This document shows, piece by piece, positions 26,285-37,894 of a stretch of 64,000 nucleotides of DNA (positions are counted from its first letter, which is position 1; every line of letters begins with the position of its first letter). The position numbers and the translations under genes were made by a program. The notes under the pieces were generated by a model. It was not told where the DNA came from. It ran no database searches and saw only the letters and a program-made list of their open reading frames with translations. The stretch is from Sneathiella aquimaris (GTDB taxonomy: Bacteria > Pseudomonadota > Alphaproteobacteria > Sneathiellales > Sneathiellaceae), in the NCBI RefSeq assembly GCF_026409565.1, contig NZ_CP112881.1, positions 558,001-622,000 of the forward strand, in the 5' to 3' direction.

Positions 26285-26872
26285 TTAAAAAACACCGCCA
26301 TTTGTCAGTCGCTTGCGCAAATCATTGGATCCGACATCCGCAACGCTGGTCTGTTTGAGCTGCTTGAAATCAAAAGACGCCGTTGCTGCTGTCAATGCGG
26401 GCATCGGTTTTGGTTTATAGGCGACTGTTTGGTTGGTGAGCGTAACAGATTTTCTGGTCAGGGCAGCAAGAACCCTGTCGGCGCTTTTAACGGCTGTGGG
26501 GTTAATGGCCGGAAACTGATTTTCCTTGTATGGAATTTCGGCCAGCTGGATATCCTGCCCTGCAGGCGTGTCGAGTAACGCGACCAGTCCTTTAAAGTCC
26601 CCTTGGGTTGCAACGGAGTCTTTCGGCTCGCAAATCGCTCGATCCTCGCGGAATACTGCTTCTAGAATACGGCAATCCTGACCGGTCACAAGATCAAGGG
26701 CATGTTCCCCCAGTCCTTTGCCCGTGATCAGGGCAGAGCCAATAGAACCGGCGGTTAGTAATTCGCTTAAGGTAAGTCCGGCAATAATCGTTTCCGCACA
26801 CCCGGTCAGGGAAATGCAGACCACACTGCAAAGAGCAGCTTTTTTGACGATTCGAGTAGACTTGGCGTTCAT
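26285..26872 (-). CDS. Putative lipoprotein, function unknown
   Basis: Predicted outer-envelope lipoprotein: a basic N-terminus, hydrophobic stretch and lipobox LTGC with Cys25. The mature part has a glycine-rich hydrophobic region (ELLTAGSIGSALITGKGLGEHALDLVTGQDCRI) here cited only in part, GLGEHALDLVTGQDCRI, with two further cysteines, and a lysine-rich tail. The GQDC-RILEAV region recurs in uncharacterised alphaproteobacterial lipoproteins. No partner gene is adjacent; 56 bases separate it from zapE. Confidence 0.7.
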   Translation of the reverse strand: MNAKSTRIVKKAALCSVVCISLTGCAETIIAGLTLSELLTAGSIGSALITGKGLGEHALDLVTGQDCRILEAVFREDRAICEPKDSVATQGDFKGLVALLDTPAGQDIQLAEIPYKENQFPAINPTAVKSADRVLAALTRKSVTLTNQTVAYKPKPMPALTAATASFDFKQLKQTSVADVGSNDLRKRLTNGGVF

Positions 26873-27055
26873 GTGTATCCGGTTAGTCGTTTTCTGTTAC
26901 AGGTCCAACTATACCCGGCATGTATTACTAACAGCTTACCAGCAACCCTAAAATTTTATCTTCTTGTTGGTCTTTTCTTACAAAATTTCGAACCTACATC
27001 TGTTTGAACGCCCATCTGAGTGTGATTTTATCCTCTTATGACGAAAAAAATGTGA

Positions 27056-28135
<1,080 letters not shown>

Positions 28136-28148
28136 CGGAAAATAAAAA

Positions 28149-28182
28149 GGGGCGCAGCCAAATTGGTTGTGCCCCTTTTTTT
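28149..28182 (+). terminator. Intrinsic terminator after mdh
   Basis: GGGGCGCAGCC (28149-28159) pairs with GGTTGTGCCCC (28165-28175), two G-U wobbles, preceded by five A and followed by seven T. Confidence 0.9.
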
Positions 28183-28257
28183 CAGTGTTATAGTCGAATT
28201 TCGATCATATATCCGACCAGCATAGTGCTGATCCAAACAGGCGAATAGCGGTAGAAT

Positions 28258-29427
28258 ATGAATATTCATGAATATCAGGCCAAAGGCCTTCTAGCAAAAT
28301 ACGGTGTGACCGTGCCAAAAGGTGGGGTTGCTTACACAGCTGAAGAAGCAAAAACAGTAGCGCAGGGACTCGGCGGTCCTGTCTGGGTTGTTAAATCCCA
28401 GATCCACGCTGGCGGCCGCGGCCTTGGCGGCGGTGTCAAGGTTGTTAAATCTCTTGAGGAAGTTGTTGAAACAGCAAAATCCATGATCGGTATGCAGCTG
28501 GTGACCCATCAGACTGGCCCTGAAGGAAAAGAAGTTAAACGTGTCTATGTTGAAGATGGCTGCGATATTGCGCGCGAACTTTACCTGGGTGCGATTATTG
28601 ATCGGGCAAAAGATTGCGTGACTTTCATGGCGTCCACTGAAGGCGGCATGGAAATTGAGGAAGTTGCAGCAGCAACACCTGAAAAAATTAAAATGGTCAG
28701 CATCGATCCTGCAACTGGCATTCAGGCGTTCCACGCTCGTCAGGTTGCTTTCTCCCTCGGGTTGGAAGGCAAGCAGGTTGGCGCAGCCGTTAAATTCATT
28801 ATGGCCCTGTATAATGCGATTATGGACACGGACGCCAGCCTTGTGGAAATCAATCCACTGGTTGTCACTGGTGCCGGCGAGGTCATCGCCCTTGATGCAA
28901 AAATGAATTTTGATGACAACGCTCTGTTCCGTCAGAAAGAAATTGCTGAATTGCGCGATCCTGACGAAGAAGATCCGTCAGAACTTGAAGCTGCCCAGTA
29001 TGACCTGAACTACATCAAGCTTGACGGCAACATCGGTTGCATGGTGAACGGTGCGGGTCTTGCGATGGCGACCATGGATATCATCAAGCTCAATGGTGGC
29101 GATCCAGCCAACTTCCTTGACGTTGGTGGCGGCGCAACAAAAGAAAAAGTCACCGAAGCGTTCAAGATTATTCTGAAAGACGAAAATGTTGAAGGCATTC
29201 TGGTCAATATCTTCGGCGGTATCATGCGCTGTGACGTGATTGCAGAAGGTGTTGTTGCTGCGGCGAAAGAAGTTGCGCTGAGCGTTCCACTGGTTGTTCG
29301 CCTTGAAGGCACGAATGTCGACCTTGGTAAGAAAATCCTGGCCGAATCTGGTCTGCCGATTACCTCTGCAGATGATCTGGGTGACGCTGCTGAGAAAATT
29401 GTTAAAGAAGTGAAGGAGGCAGCATAA
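28258..29427 (+). CDS. sucC: Succinyl-CoA synthetase (ADP-forming) beta subunit SucC
   Basis: ATP-grasp beta subunit of succinate-CoA ligase. [17 protein letters not shown] start, the nucleotide-binding [19 protein letters not shown], the metal region LVEINPLVV and [16 protein letters not shown] at the C-terminus. 389 aa. Its TAA overlaps the sucD ATG by one base (TAATG). Heads sucCD-sucAB-lpdA. Confidence 0.98.
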   Translation: MNIHEYQAKGLLAKYGVTVPKGGVAYTAEEAKTVAQGLGGPVWVVKSQIHAGGRGLGGGVKVVKSLEEVVETAKSMIGMQLVTHQTGPEGKEVKRVYVEDGCDIARELYLGAIIDRAKDCVTFMASTEGGMEIEEVAAATPEKIKMVSIDPATGIQAFHARQVAFSLGLEGKQVGAAVKFIMALYNAIMDTDASLVEINPLVVTGAGEVIALDAKMNFDDNALFRQKEIAELRDPDEEDPSELEAAQYDLNYIKLDGNIGCMVNGAGLAMATMDIIKLNGGDPANFLDVGGGATKEKVTEAFKIILKDENVEGILVNIFGGIMRCDVIAEGVVAAAKEVALSVPLVVRLEGTNVDLGKKILAESGLPITSADDLGDAAEKIVKEVKEAA

Positions 29428-30302
29428 TGGCCGTACTCGTCAATAAAGAGACAAAGGTCATTTGTCAGGGCTTCACCGGCTCTCAAGGGACTTTCCATTC
29501 CGAGCAGGCGATTGCTTACGGAACTAAAATGGTCGGTGGTGTTACGCCGGGCAAGGGCGGCGAAAGCCATCTTGATCTGCCAATTTTCAACACCGTGGAA
29601 GAGGCTGTTCACACAACGGGCGCCAATGCCAGTGTGATTTACGTGCCGCCTCCGTTTGCGGCAGATGCTATTCTGGAAGCCGTCGATGCAAAAGTCGAAC
29701 TGGTTGTCTGTATTACGGAAGGTATCCCGGTTCTGGATATGGTTCGGGTAAAACGCGCTTTGAAAAATAGCGGCACTCGTTTGATCGGACCAAACTGCCC
29801 GGGCGTCATTACGCCGGATGAATGTAAAATCGGTATTATGCCGGGTCATATTCACCGTCGTGGTAATGTGGGTATCGTTTCGCGGTCAGGTACACTGACC
29901 TACGAAGCCGTTGCACAGACAACTGCCGCAGGTCTCGGTCAGTCAACCTGTATCGGTATCGGTGGCGATCCGGTTAATGGAACTAACTTCATCGATTGTC
30001 TGGAGATGTTCCTGCAGGACGATGAAACTGAATCCATTATCATGATCGGTGAAATCGGTGGTTCAGCAGAAGAAGAGGCTGCTGACTTCCTGAAACAGTC
30101 TAAAATCAAGAAGCCTGTTGTTGGCTTTATCGCGGGTGTTACTGCGCCTCCTGGCCGTCGCATGGGCCATGCGGGTGCTATCATTTCCGGCGGTAAAGGC
30201 GGTGCAGACGATAAAATGGATGCCATGCGCAGCGCAGGAATTACTGTCTCTGACAGCCCTTCTGCACTTGGTTCTACTTTGGTAAGAGTTTTGAAAGGGT
30301 AG
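29427..30302 (+). CDS. sucD: Succinyl-CoA synthetase alpha subunit SucD
   Basis: CoA-binding and phosphohistidine-carrying alpha subunit. CoA-binding [17 protein letters not shown], central [14 protein letters not shown] and the phosphorylated His in [16 protein letters not shown]. 291 aa. Overlaps sucC by one base. A structured 76-base spacer follows before sucA. Confidence 0.98.
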   Translation: MAVLVNKETKVICQGFTGSQGTFHSEQAIAYGTKMVGGVTPGKGGESHLDLPIFNTVEEAVHTTGANASVIYVPPPFAADAILEAVDAKVELVVCITEGIPVLDMVRVKRALKNSGTRLIGPNCPGVITPDECKIGIMPGHIHRRGNVGIVSRSGTLTYEAVAQTTAAGLGQSTCIGIGGDPVNGTNFIDCLEMFLQDDETESIIMIGEIGGSAEEEAADFLKQSKIKKPVVGFIAGVTAPPGRRMGHAGAIISGGKGGADDKMDAMRSAGITVSDSPSALGSTLVRVLKG

Positions 30303-30366
30303 TATAGTAATACTACTCGTTCATTTTAACTCGACTTTTACTTTGGGGGTGGGCAATTGCCCACCC
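30299..30366 (+). other. Two hairpins in the sucD-sucA spacer
   Basis: First, GTAGTAT (30299-30305) with ATACTAC (30310-30316), perfect 7 bp, starting inside the sucD stop. Second, a perfect 20-base palindrome GGGTGGGCAATTGCCCACCC at 30347-30366, ending 12 bases before the sucA ATG. No T-run follows either. The second could be a protein-binding dyad or an mRNA structure over the sucA ribosome-binding region. Confidence 0.6.
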
Positions 30367-30378
30367 ATATGACCGGAA

Positions 30379-33267
30379 ATGGCACAACAAGTGGACAATT
30401 CTTCCTTCCTCTCTGGCACAAATGCCGGATTTATTGAAGATCTTTATCTTCGCTACCAGAATGACCCAACTTCAGTTGACAGCAGCTGGCAGCAGTATTT
30501 TCAGACCCTGGGCGATGACGCAGAAACTGTCGTAGCAGAAAATCGCGGCGCCCCCTGGACCCCAAGTAACGGAATTTCCCCTGAAGACGAATACGGCATC
30601 CTTGGAGATGCGGCCTATCGCGCCATTGAAAAGGCGGAGAAAAAAGGTCTTCCTCAACAGGACATCAGAGCGGCAGCGATTGATACCATTCGCGCCCTCA
30701 TGTTGATCAGAAGCTATCGCGTTCGCGGGCATCTGAAAGCCAACCTGGATCCCTTGGGTCTGGAAGCGCCAAAAGAACACCCGGAACTGGATCCTCGAAC
30801 CTATGGATTTGATGAAAGTGACTGGGATCGCGAAATCTTTCTGGATAATGTTCTCGGATTGGAAACGTCAACAATCCGCGAGATACTTGAGATCGTGACC
30901 CGCACCTATTGCGGATCGATCGGTGTCGAGTTTATGCATATTCAGGAGCCAGATCAGAAAGCCTGGATCCAGGAACGTATTGAAGGACGTCATAAAGACG
31001 TTACTTTCACGTCAGAAGGCAAGGTTGCGATTTTGCGCAAACTGATCGAAACAGAAGGTTTCGAACATTTTCTGAACGTAAAATATACCGGTACAAAACG
31101 GTTCGGTCTGGATGGCGGTGAATCGCTGGTGCCGGCCATGGAAGGCGTTATTAAACGCGGTGGCCAGCTTGGCGTTAAAGAAATTGTTTTGGGTATGCCT
31201 CATCGGGGACGCCTGAATATTCTGACAAATGTTATGGCGAAACCGTTCCGGGCCGTGTTTTCTGAATTTCAGGGGAACCCAGCCAATCCAGAAGATGTGG
31301 AAGGTTCTGGTGATGTGAAGTATCACTTGGGGACGTCTTCTGATCGTGAATTCGATGGCAATAATGTGCATCTATCCTTGACCGCGAACCCGTCTCATCT
31401 GGAAGCAGTTAATCCTGTTGTTCTTGGTAAGGCACGGGCGAAGCAATCTCAGATTGGCCATAATGTAGGCGAGCAGGTGATGCCGCTTCTGCTTCATGGT
31501 GACGCGGCTTTTGCCGGGCAGGGTGTTGTTGCTGAATGTTTTGGGCTCTCTGAACTTAAAGGGTACCGGACGTCCGGCACCATTCACTTTGTGGTCAATA
31601 ATCAGATCGGCTTTACCACAAGTCCTAAATACTCACGGTCCAGCCCGTATCCATCTGATGTGGGGAAAATGGTTCAGGCGCCAATTTTCCATGTCAATGG
31701 CGATGATCCTGAGGCCGTTTGCCATGTGGCAAAAATTGCGACTGAATTCCGTCAGCAGTTCCAGATTGATGTTGTCATCGACATGTTCTGTTATCGCCGC
31801 CATGGTCATAACGAAGGGGACGAGCCAGCCTTTACTCAACCATTAATGTATCGGACAATTTCCCAGCATCCTACTACCATGCAGATCTACGCTAAAAAAC
31901 TGATTGAAGAAGGCGTAGTTCAGGAAAGTCAGGTTGAAGGCTGGATCGCTGAATTTAAAGATTATCTGGAAAAACAGTTTGAGACAGCCAACAGCTTCAA
32001 GCCAAATAAAGCGGACTGGTTCGAAGGTCGCTGGCAGGGGTTTGAGCGAGCCGATCAAGGTGCTCGCCGTGGTACAACCGCTGTTGAGTTGGATATATTG
32101 CGGGAGATCGGTAATAAACTGACTGAAATTCCGGAAAATCATAATGTGCACAGAACCCTGCAACGGGTCCTGAAAGCCAAGAAGAAAATGATCGATACCG
32201 GTGAAAATATCGACTGGGCGACCGCAGAAGCGCTGGCTTTTGGCTCATTGCTCAAAGAAAATTATCCGGTTCGCCTATCCGGACAGGATTGTGGCCGCGG
32301 AACATTTTCACAGCGCCATTCCGTTATCGTTGACCAGATGACAGAAGAACGGTATGTCCCGCTTAATAATCTGGACGGTGAACAGGCACAGTATGAAGTC
32401 ATTGACAGTATGTTGTCTGAAATGGCGGTACTGGGTTACGAATATGGCTATAGTCTTGCAGAGCCTAAGACACTGGTTCTTTGGGAAGCCCAGTTTGGTG
32501 ATTTTGCCAATGGTGCTCAGGTGATCATTGATCAGTTTATCTCTAGCGGTGAAGCAAAATGGCTGCGGATGAGTGGTCTGGTTATGCTTCTGCCGCATGG
32601 TTATGAAGGTCAAGGACCTGAACATTCCTCGGCCCGTCTTGAACGGTATTTGCAATCATCTGCGGAAGATAACTGGCAAATCGTGAACTGTACGACACCA
32701 GCCAACTATTTCCATGTGCTGCGCCGTCAGATCCATCGCAAGTTCCGTAAACCACTGGTCATAATGACGCCTAAATCCTTGTTGCGCCATAAAATGGCGG
32801 TTTCCACACTTGACGAAATGGGACCGGGTTCAACCTTCCACAGGGTTCTGTATGATAATGAAAAATTATGTGCAGATAAGGATGTCAAACGCATCGTTCT
32901 ATGTTCGGGTAAGGTTTATTATGACCTGAAAGCCCGCCGGGATGAAGTGGGTCTGAAAGATACTTATTTCCTTCGTCTGGAGCAGCTGTATCCGTTCCCG
33001 GAACAGGCACTGGCAGATGAACTGAAAGCGTTCACGCATATCGAGGATATCGTGTGGTGTCAGGAAGAACCGAAAAATATGGGCGCCTGGTCATTTGTAG
33101 AACCTCGTATTGAAGAAGTTCTGGCGTCTGTCGGCATGAAAAATGTGTCCCGGGCCCGTTATGCAGGTCGGAATGAATCAGCGGCAACCGCCACTGGTTT
33201 GCTGAAGCAGCATAATAAACAACAAGCAGCACTAGTAGATGATGCACTTGGCATCAAATCCGAATAG
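30379..33267 (+). CDS. sucA: 2-oxoglutarate dehydrogenase E1 component
   Basis: Thiamine-diphosphate-dependent decarboxylase of the 2-oxoglutarate dehydrogenase complex. N-terminal SFLSGTNAGFIEDLYLRYQ recruits into the complex; active-site regions GMPHRGRLNIL and TANPSHLEAVNPVVLGKARA, ThDP motif LHGDAAFAGQGVVAE, C-terminal WEAQFGDFANGAQVIIDQFI and GYEGQGPEHSSARLERYLQ. 962 aa, full length. Located after sucCD, as usual in alphaproteobacteria. Confidence 0.98.
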   Translation: MAQQVDNSSFLSGTNAGFIEDLYLRYQNDPTSVDSSWQQYFQTLGDDAETVVAENRGAPWTPSNGISPEDEYGILGDAAYRAIEKAEKKGLPQQDIRAAAIDTIRALMLIRSYRVRGHLKANLDPLGLEAPKEHPELDPRTYGFDESDWDREIFLDNVLGLETSTIREILEIVTRTYCGSIGVEFMHIQEPDQKAWIQERIEGRHKDVTFTSEGKVAILRKLIETEGFEHFLNVKYTGTKRFGLDGGESLVPAMEGVIKRGGQLGVKEIVLGMPHRGRLNILTNVMAKPFRAVFSEFQGNPANPEDVEGSGDVKYHLGTSSDREFDGNNVHLSLTANPSHLEAVNPVVLGKARAKQSQIGHNVGEQVMPLLLHGDAAFAGQGVVAECFGLSELKGYRTSGTIHFVVNNQIGFTTSPKYSRSSPYPSDVGKMVQAPIFHVNGDDPEAVCHVAKIATEFRQQFQIDVVIDMFCYRRHGHNEGDEPAFTQPLMYRTISQHPTTMQIYAKKLIEEGVVQESQVEGWIAEFKDYLEKQFETANSFKPNKADWFEGRWQGFERADQGARRGTTAVELDILREIGNKLTEIPENHNVHRTLQRVLKAKKKMIDTGENIDWATAEALAFGSLLKENYPVRLSGQDCGRGTFSQRHSVIVDQMTEERYVPLNNLDGEQAQYEVIDSMLSEMAVLGYEYGYSLAEPKTLVLWEAQFGDFANGAQVIIDQFISSGEAKWLRMSGLVMLLPHGYEGQGPEHSSARLERYLQSSAEDNWQIVNCTTPANYFHVLRRQIHRKFRKPLVIMTPKSLLRHKMAVSTLDEMGPGSTFHRVLYDNEKLCADKDVKRIVLCSGKVYYDLKARRDEVGLKDTYFLRLEQLYPFPEQALADELKAFTHIEDIVWCQEEPKNMGAWSFVEPRIEEVLASVGMKNVSRARYAGRNESAATATGLLKQHNKQQAALVDDALGIKSE

Positions 33268-33279
33268 GAAAGTAAGAAC

Positions 33280-34566
33280 ATGACTGTTGAAATTCGTGTG
33301 CCCGTTCTTGGGGAATCCGTAACGGAAGCCACTGTGGGTCAGTGGTTCAAGCAAGTCGGTGATTCAATTGCCAAGGATGAGCCTATCGTTGAGCTTGAAA
33401 CAGACAAAGTGACGCTGGAAGTCAATGCGACGGAAAGCGGGCGTCTGGAAGAAATCATCGCTGCAGAAGGTGAAGATGTCGAAGTTGGCGCTCTTTTGGG
33501 TCAGATCGTTGCTGGGGCTTCAGGGAATGCCTCTGCCAAGCCCAAGGCAGAAGCGCCCAAGGAAGATGCGCCTAAACAAGCTGAAAAGCCTGCGAAGCCC
33601 GCTGAAGTCAAATCAGAACCCGCTGCGGCTCCAGCGTCTTCTGGCTCGGTTGAAACATTGCCTGCCGCGCAAAAGCTTATCGACGAAAATAATCTGAACG
33701 CGTCCGACATCCGTGGGACCGGTAAAGATGGCCGGATTACCAAGGGTGATGTACTTGAAGCGCTTGAAAATGGCGGCAAGTCTCCTGCGGCAGCGCCGTC
33801 TGCTCCGTCCGCGGCTCCTGCCGCTGCACCTGCACCTGCGGCCCCTTCTGGACCGCGGAGTGAAGAGGCGCGTGAAGAGCGCGTGAAGATGACTCGCCTG
33901 CGCAAGAGTATCGCGTCGAAACTTAAAGAAGCGCAGAATACTGCCGCGATGCTAACCACTTATAACGAAGTGGATCTGACTAATCTGATGGCGTTGCGCG
34001 CGGAATACAAAGATCTGTTTTTGAAAAAGCATGAAGTCAAGCTTGGTTTCATGTCTTTCTTTACCAAAGCCTGTATCGCCGGCCTGCAGGAACTGCCTGC
34101 GGTAAATGCTGAAATTGATGGCGATCAGATCATTTATAAAAACTACTATCACATGGGTGTTGCTGTCGGGACGCCAAATGGTCTTGTGGTTCCTGTTTTG
34201 CGGGATGCCGATCAGATGAGCTTCGCTGAAGTTGAAAAAGGTATTGCAGAACTGGGCCGGAAGGCTCGGGACGGCAAGCTGAGCATGGCGGACATGCAAG
34301 GTGGCACTTTCACGATTTCAAACGGTGGTGTTTACGGCTCTCTGATGTCGTCTCCAATTTTGAACGCGCCTCAATCAGGTGTATTGGGGATGCATAAAAT
34401 TCAGGAGCGGCCGATGGTTGTCGACGGTGAAATTAAAATTCGCCCGATGATGTATCTGGCCCTGTCTTATGATCATCGGATCATTGACGGTAAAGAGGCG
34501 GTGACGTTCCTTGTCCGCGTGAAAGAAGCGCTGGAAGACCCACAACGCCTGTTGCTGGACCTGTAA
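33280..34566 (+). CDS. sucB: Dihydrolipoyl succinyltransferase E2 (SucB/OdhB)
   Basis: Core of the 2-oxoglutarate dehydrogenase complex. One lipoyl domain with Lys43 in ETDKVTLE, an Ala/Pro/Lys-rich linker (about 85-120), the peripheral-subunit-binding domain ([19 protein letters not shown]), a second Ala/Pro linker, and the catalytic domain ending [20 protein letters not shown]. 428 aa. 12 bases after sucA. Confidence 0.98.
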   Translation: MTVEIRVPVLGESVTEATVGQWFKQVGDSIAKDEPIVELETDKVTLEVNATESGRLEEIIAAEGEDVEVGALLGQIVAGASGNASAKPKAEAPKEDAPKQAEKPAKPAEVKSEPAAAPASSGSVETLPAAQKLIDENNLNASDIRGTGKDGRITKGDVLEALENGGKSPAAAPSAPSAAPAAAPAPAAPSGPRSEEAREERVKMTRLRKSIASKLKEAQNTAAMLTTYNEVDLTNLMALRAEYKDLFLKKHEVKLGFMSFFTKACIAGLQELPAVNAEIDGDQIIYKNYYHMGVAVGTPNGLVVPVLRDADQMSFAEVEKGIAELGRKARDGKLSMADMQGGTFTISNGGVYGSLMSSPILNAPQSGVLGMHKIQERPMVVDGEIKIRPMMYLALSYDHRIIDGKEAVTFLVRVKEALEDPQRLLLDL

Positions 34567-34594
34567 TTCTAACATTTCCCTAAAGGGGATTATC

Positions 34595-35998
34595 ATGAGT
34601 GACGATAGCTTTGACTTGATTGTGGTCGGTGGCGGCCCGGGCGGATATACTGCGGCCATTCGCGCGGCACAACTGGGCATGAAAACGGCCTGTGTTGAAA
34701 AACGCGGCGCGTTGGGCGGAACATGCCTGAATGTTGGGTGTATCCCATCGAAAGCCCTGCTGAAATCTTCCGAACTATTTGAAGAAGCTCAGCATGATTT
34801 TGCTGATCGCGGTATTAACGTGGGTTCCGTTAAACTGGACCTGTCCAAGATGCTGGGCCAAAAAGAAACAACGGTTGAAGGCTTGACGCAAGGCATCGAG
34901 TTTTTGTTCAAGAAGAACAAGGTGACTTACATCAAGGGCGCCGGAGAGCTTCAGGGTGGCGGTCGCGTTGAAGTGACCGGCGAGGAAAACAAAGTCATCA
35001 AGGGGAAAAATATTCTGATTTGTACGGGATCAGAAGTGACACCCTTGCCAAATGTGGACATCGACGAAAAACAAATCGTCTCGTCCACAGGGGCCCTTGA
35101 ACTTAAAAAAGTGCCGAAAAGCATGATTGTTATCGGCGGTGGTGTGATCGGTCTTGAGCTGGGAACCGTTTGGCGGCGTTTGGGCGCCGAAGTGACGGTT
35201 GTCGAGTTCCTTGACCGAATTCTGCCCGGCACGGATAACGAGGTCGCGAAAACAACGCAACGGGTGCTGAAAAAGCAGGGCATGAAGTTCATGCTCGGCA
35301 AGAAAGTCACCGGGGCCAAAAAAGCCAAATCTGGCGTGACATTGACCGTGGAACCTGCAAAAGGTGGTGACGCGGAAGAATTGAAGGCTGAGGTTGTTCT
35401 GGTTGCAATCGGTCGTCGTCCGTATACCGAAGGTTTGGGTCTGGATGATCTGGGTGTAGAGCGGGATAAAGCCGGCCGGATTATCGTCGATAAAACTTTT
35501 AAATCCAGTGTTGATGGTGTCTATGCCATTGGTGATGTAATCGATGGCCCTATGCTTGCTCATAAAGCAGAAGACGAAGGCGTTGTCTGCGTTGAAATGC
35601 TGGCAGGACAAAAACCTCATATCAATTACGATACCATTCCCGGTGTCATCTATACCTGGCCAGAAGTTGCGACGGTTGGAAAGACCGAAGAACAGCTTAA
35701 GGACGCGGGTATTGAATATAATGTTGGCAAGGTGCCCTTTATGGCGAATAGCCGGGCGCGGGCCAATGGGTTCACCGAAGGATTTGCAAAAATTCTGGCC
35801 GACAAGAAAACCGATAAAGTTTTGGGTGTTCATATTATTGGACCAGATGCAGGTACCGTTATTCATGAATGTGTCCTGGCGATGGAGTTTGGCGCTTCTG
35901 CGGAAGATATTGCGAGAACCTGCCATGCCCATCCGACATTGAACGAAGCTGTGAAAGAAGCCGCGCTTGCGGTTGCCGGTCGTACTTTGAACAGTTGA
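34595..35998 (+). CDS. lpdA: Dihydrolipoyl dehydrogenase (E3)
   Basis: FAD enzyme reoxidising lipoyl groups. FAD loop [12 protein letters not shown] (11-22), redox disulfide C44-C49 in [19 protein letters not shown]-binding [12 protein letters not shown], and the active-site His-Glu in [16 protein letters not shown]. 467 aa. Last gene of the suc operon with its terminator 25 bases on; presumably serves the OGDH complex encoded here. Confidence 0.98.
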   Translation: MSDDSFDLIVVGGGPGGYTAAIRAAQLGMKTACVEKRGALGGTCLNVGCIPSKALLKSSELFEEAQHDFADRGINVGSVKLDLSKMLGQKETTVEGLTQGIEFLFKKNKVTYIKGAGELQGGGRVEVTGEENKVIKGKNILICTGSEVTPLPNVDIDEKQIVSSTGALELKKVPKSMIVIGGGVIGLELGTVWRRLGAEVTVVEFLDRILPGTDNEVAKTTQRVLKKQGMKFMLGKKVTGAKKAKSGVTLTVEPAKGGDAEELKAEVVLVAIGRRPYTEGLGLDDLGVERDKAGRIIVDKTFKSSVDGVYAIGDVIDGPMLAHKAEDEGVVCVEMLAGQKPHINYDTIPGVIYTWPEVATVGKTEEQLKDAGIEYNVGKVPFMANSRARANGFTEGFAKILADKKTDKVLGVHIIGPDAGTVIHECVLAMEFGASAEDIARTCHAHPTLNEAVKEAALAVAGRTLNS

Positions 35999-36025
35999 CC
36001 TTTCGGTTTAAATTCTTGAAAATGC

Positions 36026-36059
36026 AGGGCCGGATTTCAGGATCCGGCCCTTTCTTTTT
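36026..36059 (+). terminator. Intrinsic terminator after lpdA
   Basis: AGGGCCGGAT (36026-36035) pairs with ATCCGGCCCT (36042-36051), six-base loop, followed by TTTCTTTTT. Confidence 0.9.
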
Positions 36060-36088
36060 GCTCGTCCCCAACTTGCTCAGGAGCCGCT

Positions 36089-36697
36089 ATGAAGCTTTGT
36101 TACAGCCCCACATCGCCGTTTGTTCGTAAAGTCGTTGTGACCGCCATGGAGGCGGGTCTTTTCGACACAATAGAAACCTACCGTGGAGATGTCTCTGACA
36201 TCTTCAAGGGGATCAATCCTGCCAACCCTTTAGGCAAGGTTCCAAGCCTGACTTTGGACAGTGGTGACACCCTTTTTGATTCTGTGGTTATCTGTGAATA
36301 TCTGAACGAACTTTCAGATAAAGTGGATTTATTTCCAGCAAAGGGTATTGATCGCGCGCGCGTTATGACCCTGCATGCGTTGGCGGACGGTATGACGGAT
36401 GCGGCGTATCAACGTCGGATGGATAGTGCAGCCATGCCAGAAGGAGAAGGCTCTCCAACCTGGAATGCCCGGTTGAGGGTTGCGATGGAAAACGGTTTGG
36501 ATCACCTGGAAAAAACGGTTGGCTCGTTCAAGGATGACTTGAATATCGGAACCATTGCGGTGGCCTGTGCCCTTGGATATTTTGATTTCCGGTTTTCCCA
36601 TGAAAACTGGAGAGAAGGGCGCCCTCAGCTTGCAGCTTGGTATGAGTCTTTTTCAAGCCGTCCTTCCCTTCAAGAAACAGTGCCACCAGAAGCGTAA
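36089..36697 (+). CDS. Glutathione S-transferase family protein
   Basis: GST-fold protein. The N-terminal thioredoxin-like domain begins MKLCYSPTSPFVRKVVVTAM, with Ser in the SPTSPFVRK active region, followed by NPLGKVPSLTLDSGDTLFDS and VICEYL, the glutathione-contact motifs. The helical C-terminal domain ends with LAAWYESFSSRPSLQETVP. 202 aa. Substrate unknown. Has CAGGAGCCGCT ribosome-binding site; 12 bases before the MFS gene, possibly cotranscribed. Confidence 0.9.
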   Translation: MKLCYSPTSPFVRKVVVTAMEAGLFDTIETYRGDVSDIFKGINPANPLGKVPSLTLDSGDTLFDSVVICEYLNELSDKVDLFPAKGIDRARVMTLHALADGMTDAAYQRRMDSAAMPEGEGSPTWNARLRVAMENGLDHLEKTVGSFKDDLNIGTIAVACALGYFDFRFSHENWREGRPQLAAWYESFSSRPSLQETVPPEA

Positions 36698-36709
36698 GGT
36701 CCATCACTT

Positions 36710-37894
36710 ATGTCTGCTGCCAGACTGACTTTTTTACTCTGTTTGGCAGAAGTCCTGTCGATGACCTCTTTCGCGGCCTTTCCCGCATTGACCCCTTTTT
36801 TCTTTAAAAGCTGGGGTCTTTCGGGGACGCAGGCCGGATGGATTAACGGGGCCTATTTTTGCGGATTTACCATTGTCGGTTTTATCGCGGCGACTTTGAC
36901 TGACAGGATTGATGCAAGAAAAGTCGTGGTGGCCGGTAATCTGGTTGCAATCGCCGGTGCATACGGCTTTGCCGTTTTTGCTGATGGTTTTCTTTCATCC
37001 CTGCCTTGGCGGTTTTTATCCGGGGCCGCTTTGGCCGCTTCTTACATGCCGGGCCTTAAACTTTTGACGGATCGGTTGCCGGAGGGAAACCATTCACGGT
37101 CAATCGCCTTCTATACGGCCTGCTTTTCAAGCGGCTCAGCGCTTTCTTTCTTGCTGGTCGGGCAGATGCATAAATGGATGGGGGCGGAAACTGCATTATA
37201 TGCGGTCATTGCCGGACCACCCTTTGCCTTGTTGATAATCCTGTTTTCGACGAGCTCAAAGCCAAATCATCATCCGCGTCCGTGGCGGCAACTTTTCAAC
37301 TTTACCCCGGTTCTTACGAACCGGAAGACCATGGGCTATGTTCTGGCATATTTCTGCCATTCCTGGGAATTAATGGCGATGCGGTCATTTGTCGTTGCGT
37401 TTTTGACCTTTGCGCAAACACGCACGGACGCTCCTGCCTGGATGGACATCAGCATCATCGCGTCAATTATTATCTTTCTGGGCCTTCCCGCCAGTGTCTC
37501 TGGAAACGAGCTTGCCTTGAAGCTTGGCCGGCAAAAAGCGATTGCCCTGATCATGTTCATATCCTTCTGTTTGTCGCTTGTTCTGGGCTTCTCTGCAGAT
37601 TTACCATTTGCCGTCGTTGTGTTGCTGGCGGCTGCGTTTGGTTTTTTTGTCACCGCCGATTCATCCTCCATCACCTCAGGAGCGGTTGAGACTTCCCCTC
37701 CGGAGCTGAAAGGTTCAACAATGGCAGTGCACAGTTTCCTCGGTTTCACCGGGGCCATGGCCGGGCCCGTTGTTGCGGGTTTTGTCCTTGATCTGGGAGG
37801 TGGGCCTGACGAGCTTATCGCGTGGGGATTTGCGTATCTTTCTATGGGAGCAATTGCTGTTTTTGCCCCGATCGCATTGAAGCTGTCGCGCTAG
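36710..37894 (+). CDS. Major facilitator superfamily transporter
   Basis: Polytopic inner-membrane transporter with about 12 hydrophobic helices and a short cytoplasmic loop after helix 6 (SKPNHHPRPWRQLFNF). The GxxxDR-type loop between helices 2 and 3 reads TLTDRIDARKVV. 394 aa. The best resemblance by eye is to cyanate/drug-type MFS members; substrate cannot be given. Its end overlaps the xerC end by four bases on the opposite strand. Confidence 0.85.
   Translation: MSAARLTFLLCLAEVLSMTSFAAFPALTPFFFKSWGLSGTQAGWINGAYFCGFTIVGFIAATLTDRIDARKVVVAGNLVAIAGAYGFAVFADGFLSSLPWRFLSGAALAASYMPGLKLLTDRLPEGNHSRSIAFYTACFSSGSALSFLLVGQMHKWMGAETALYAVIAGPPFALLIILFSTSSKPNHHPRPWRQLFNFTPVLTNRKTMGYVLAYFCHSWELMAMRSFVVAFLTFAQTRTDAPAWMDISIIASIIIFLGLPASVSGNELALKLGRQKAIALIMFISFCLSLVLGFSADLPFAVVVLLAAAFGFFVTADSSSITSGAVETSPPELKGSTMAVHSFLGFTGAMAGPVVAGFVLDLGGGPDELIAWGFAYLSMGAIAVFAPIALKLSR

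Noticed and set aside
29010-29855. 281-codon minus-strand frame opposite sucC/sucD
   Set aside because: The plus strand is unmistakably SucC/SucD; the antisense product has no family features.
35030-35932. 300-codon minus-strand frame opposite lpdA
   Set aside because: Same reasoning: antisense shadow of an intact lpdA.
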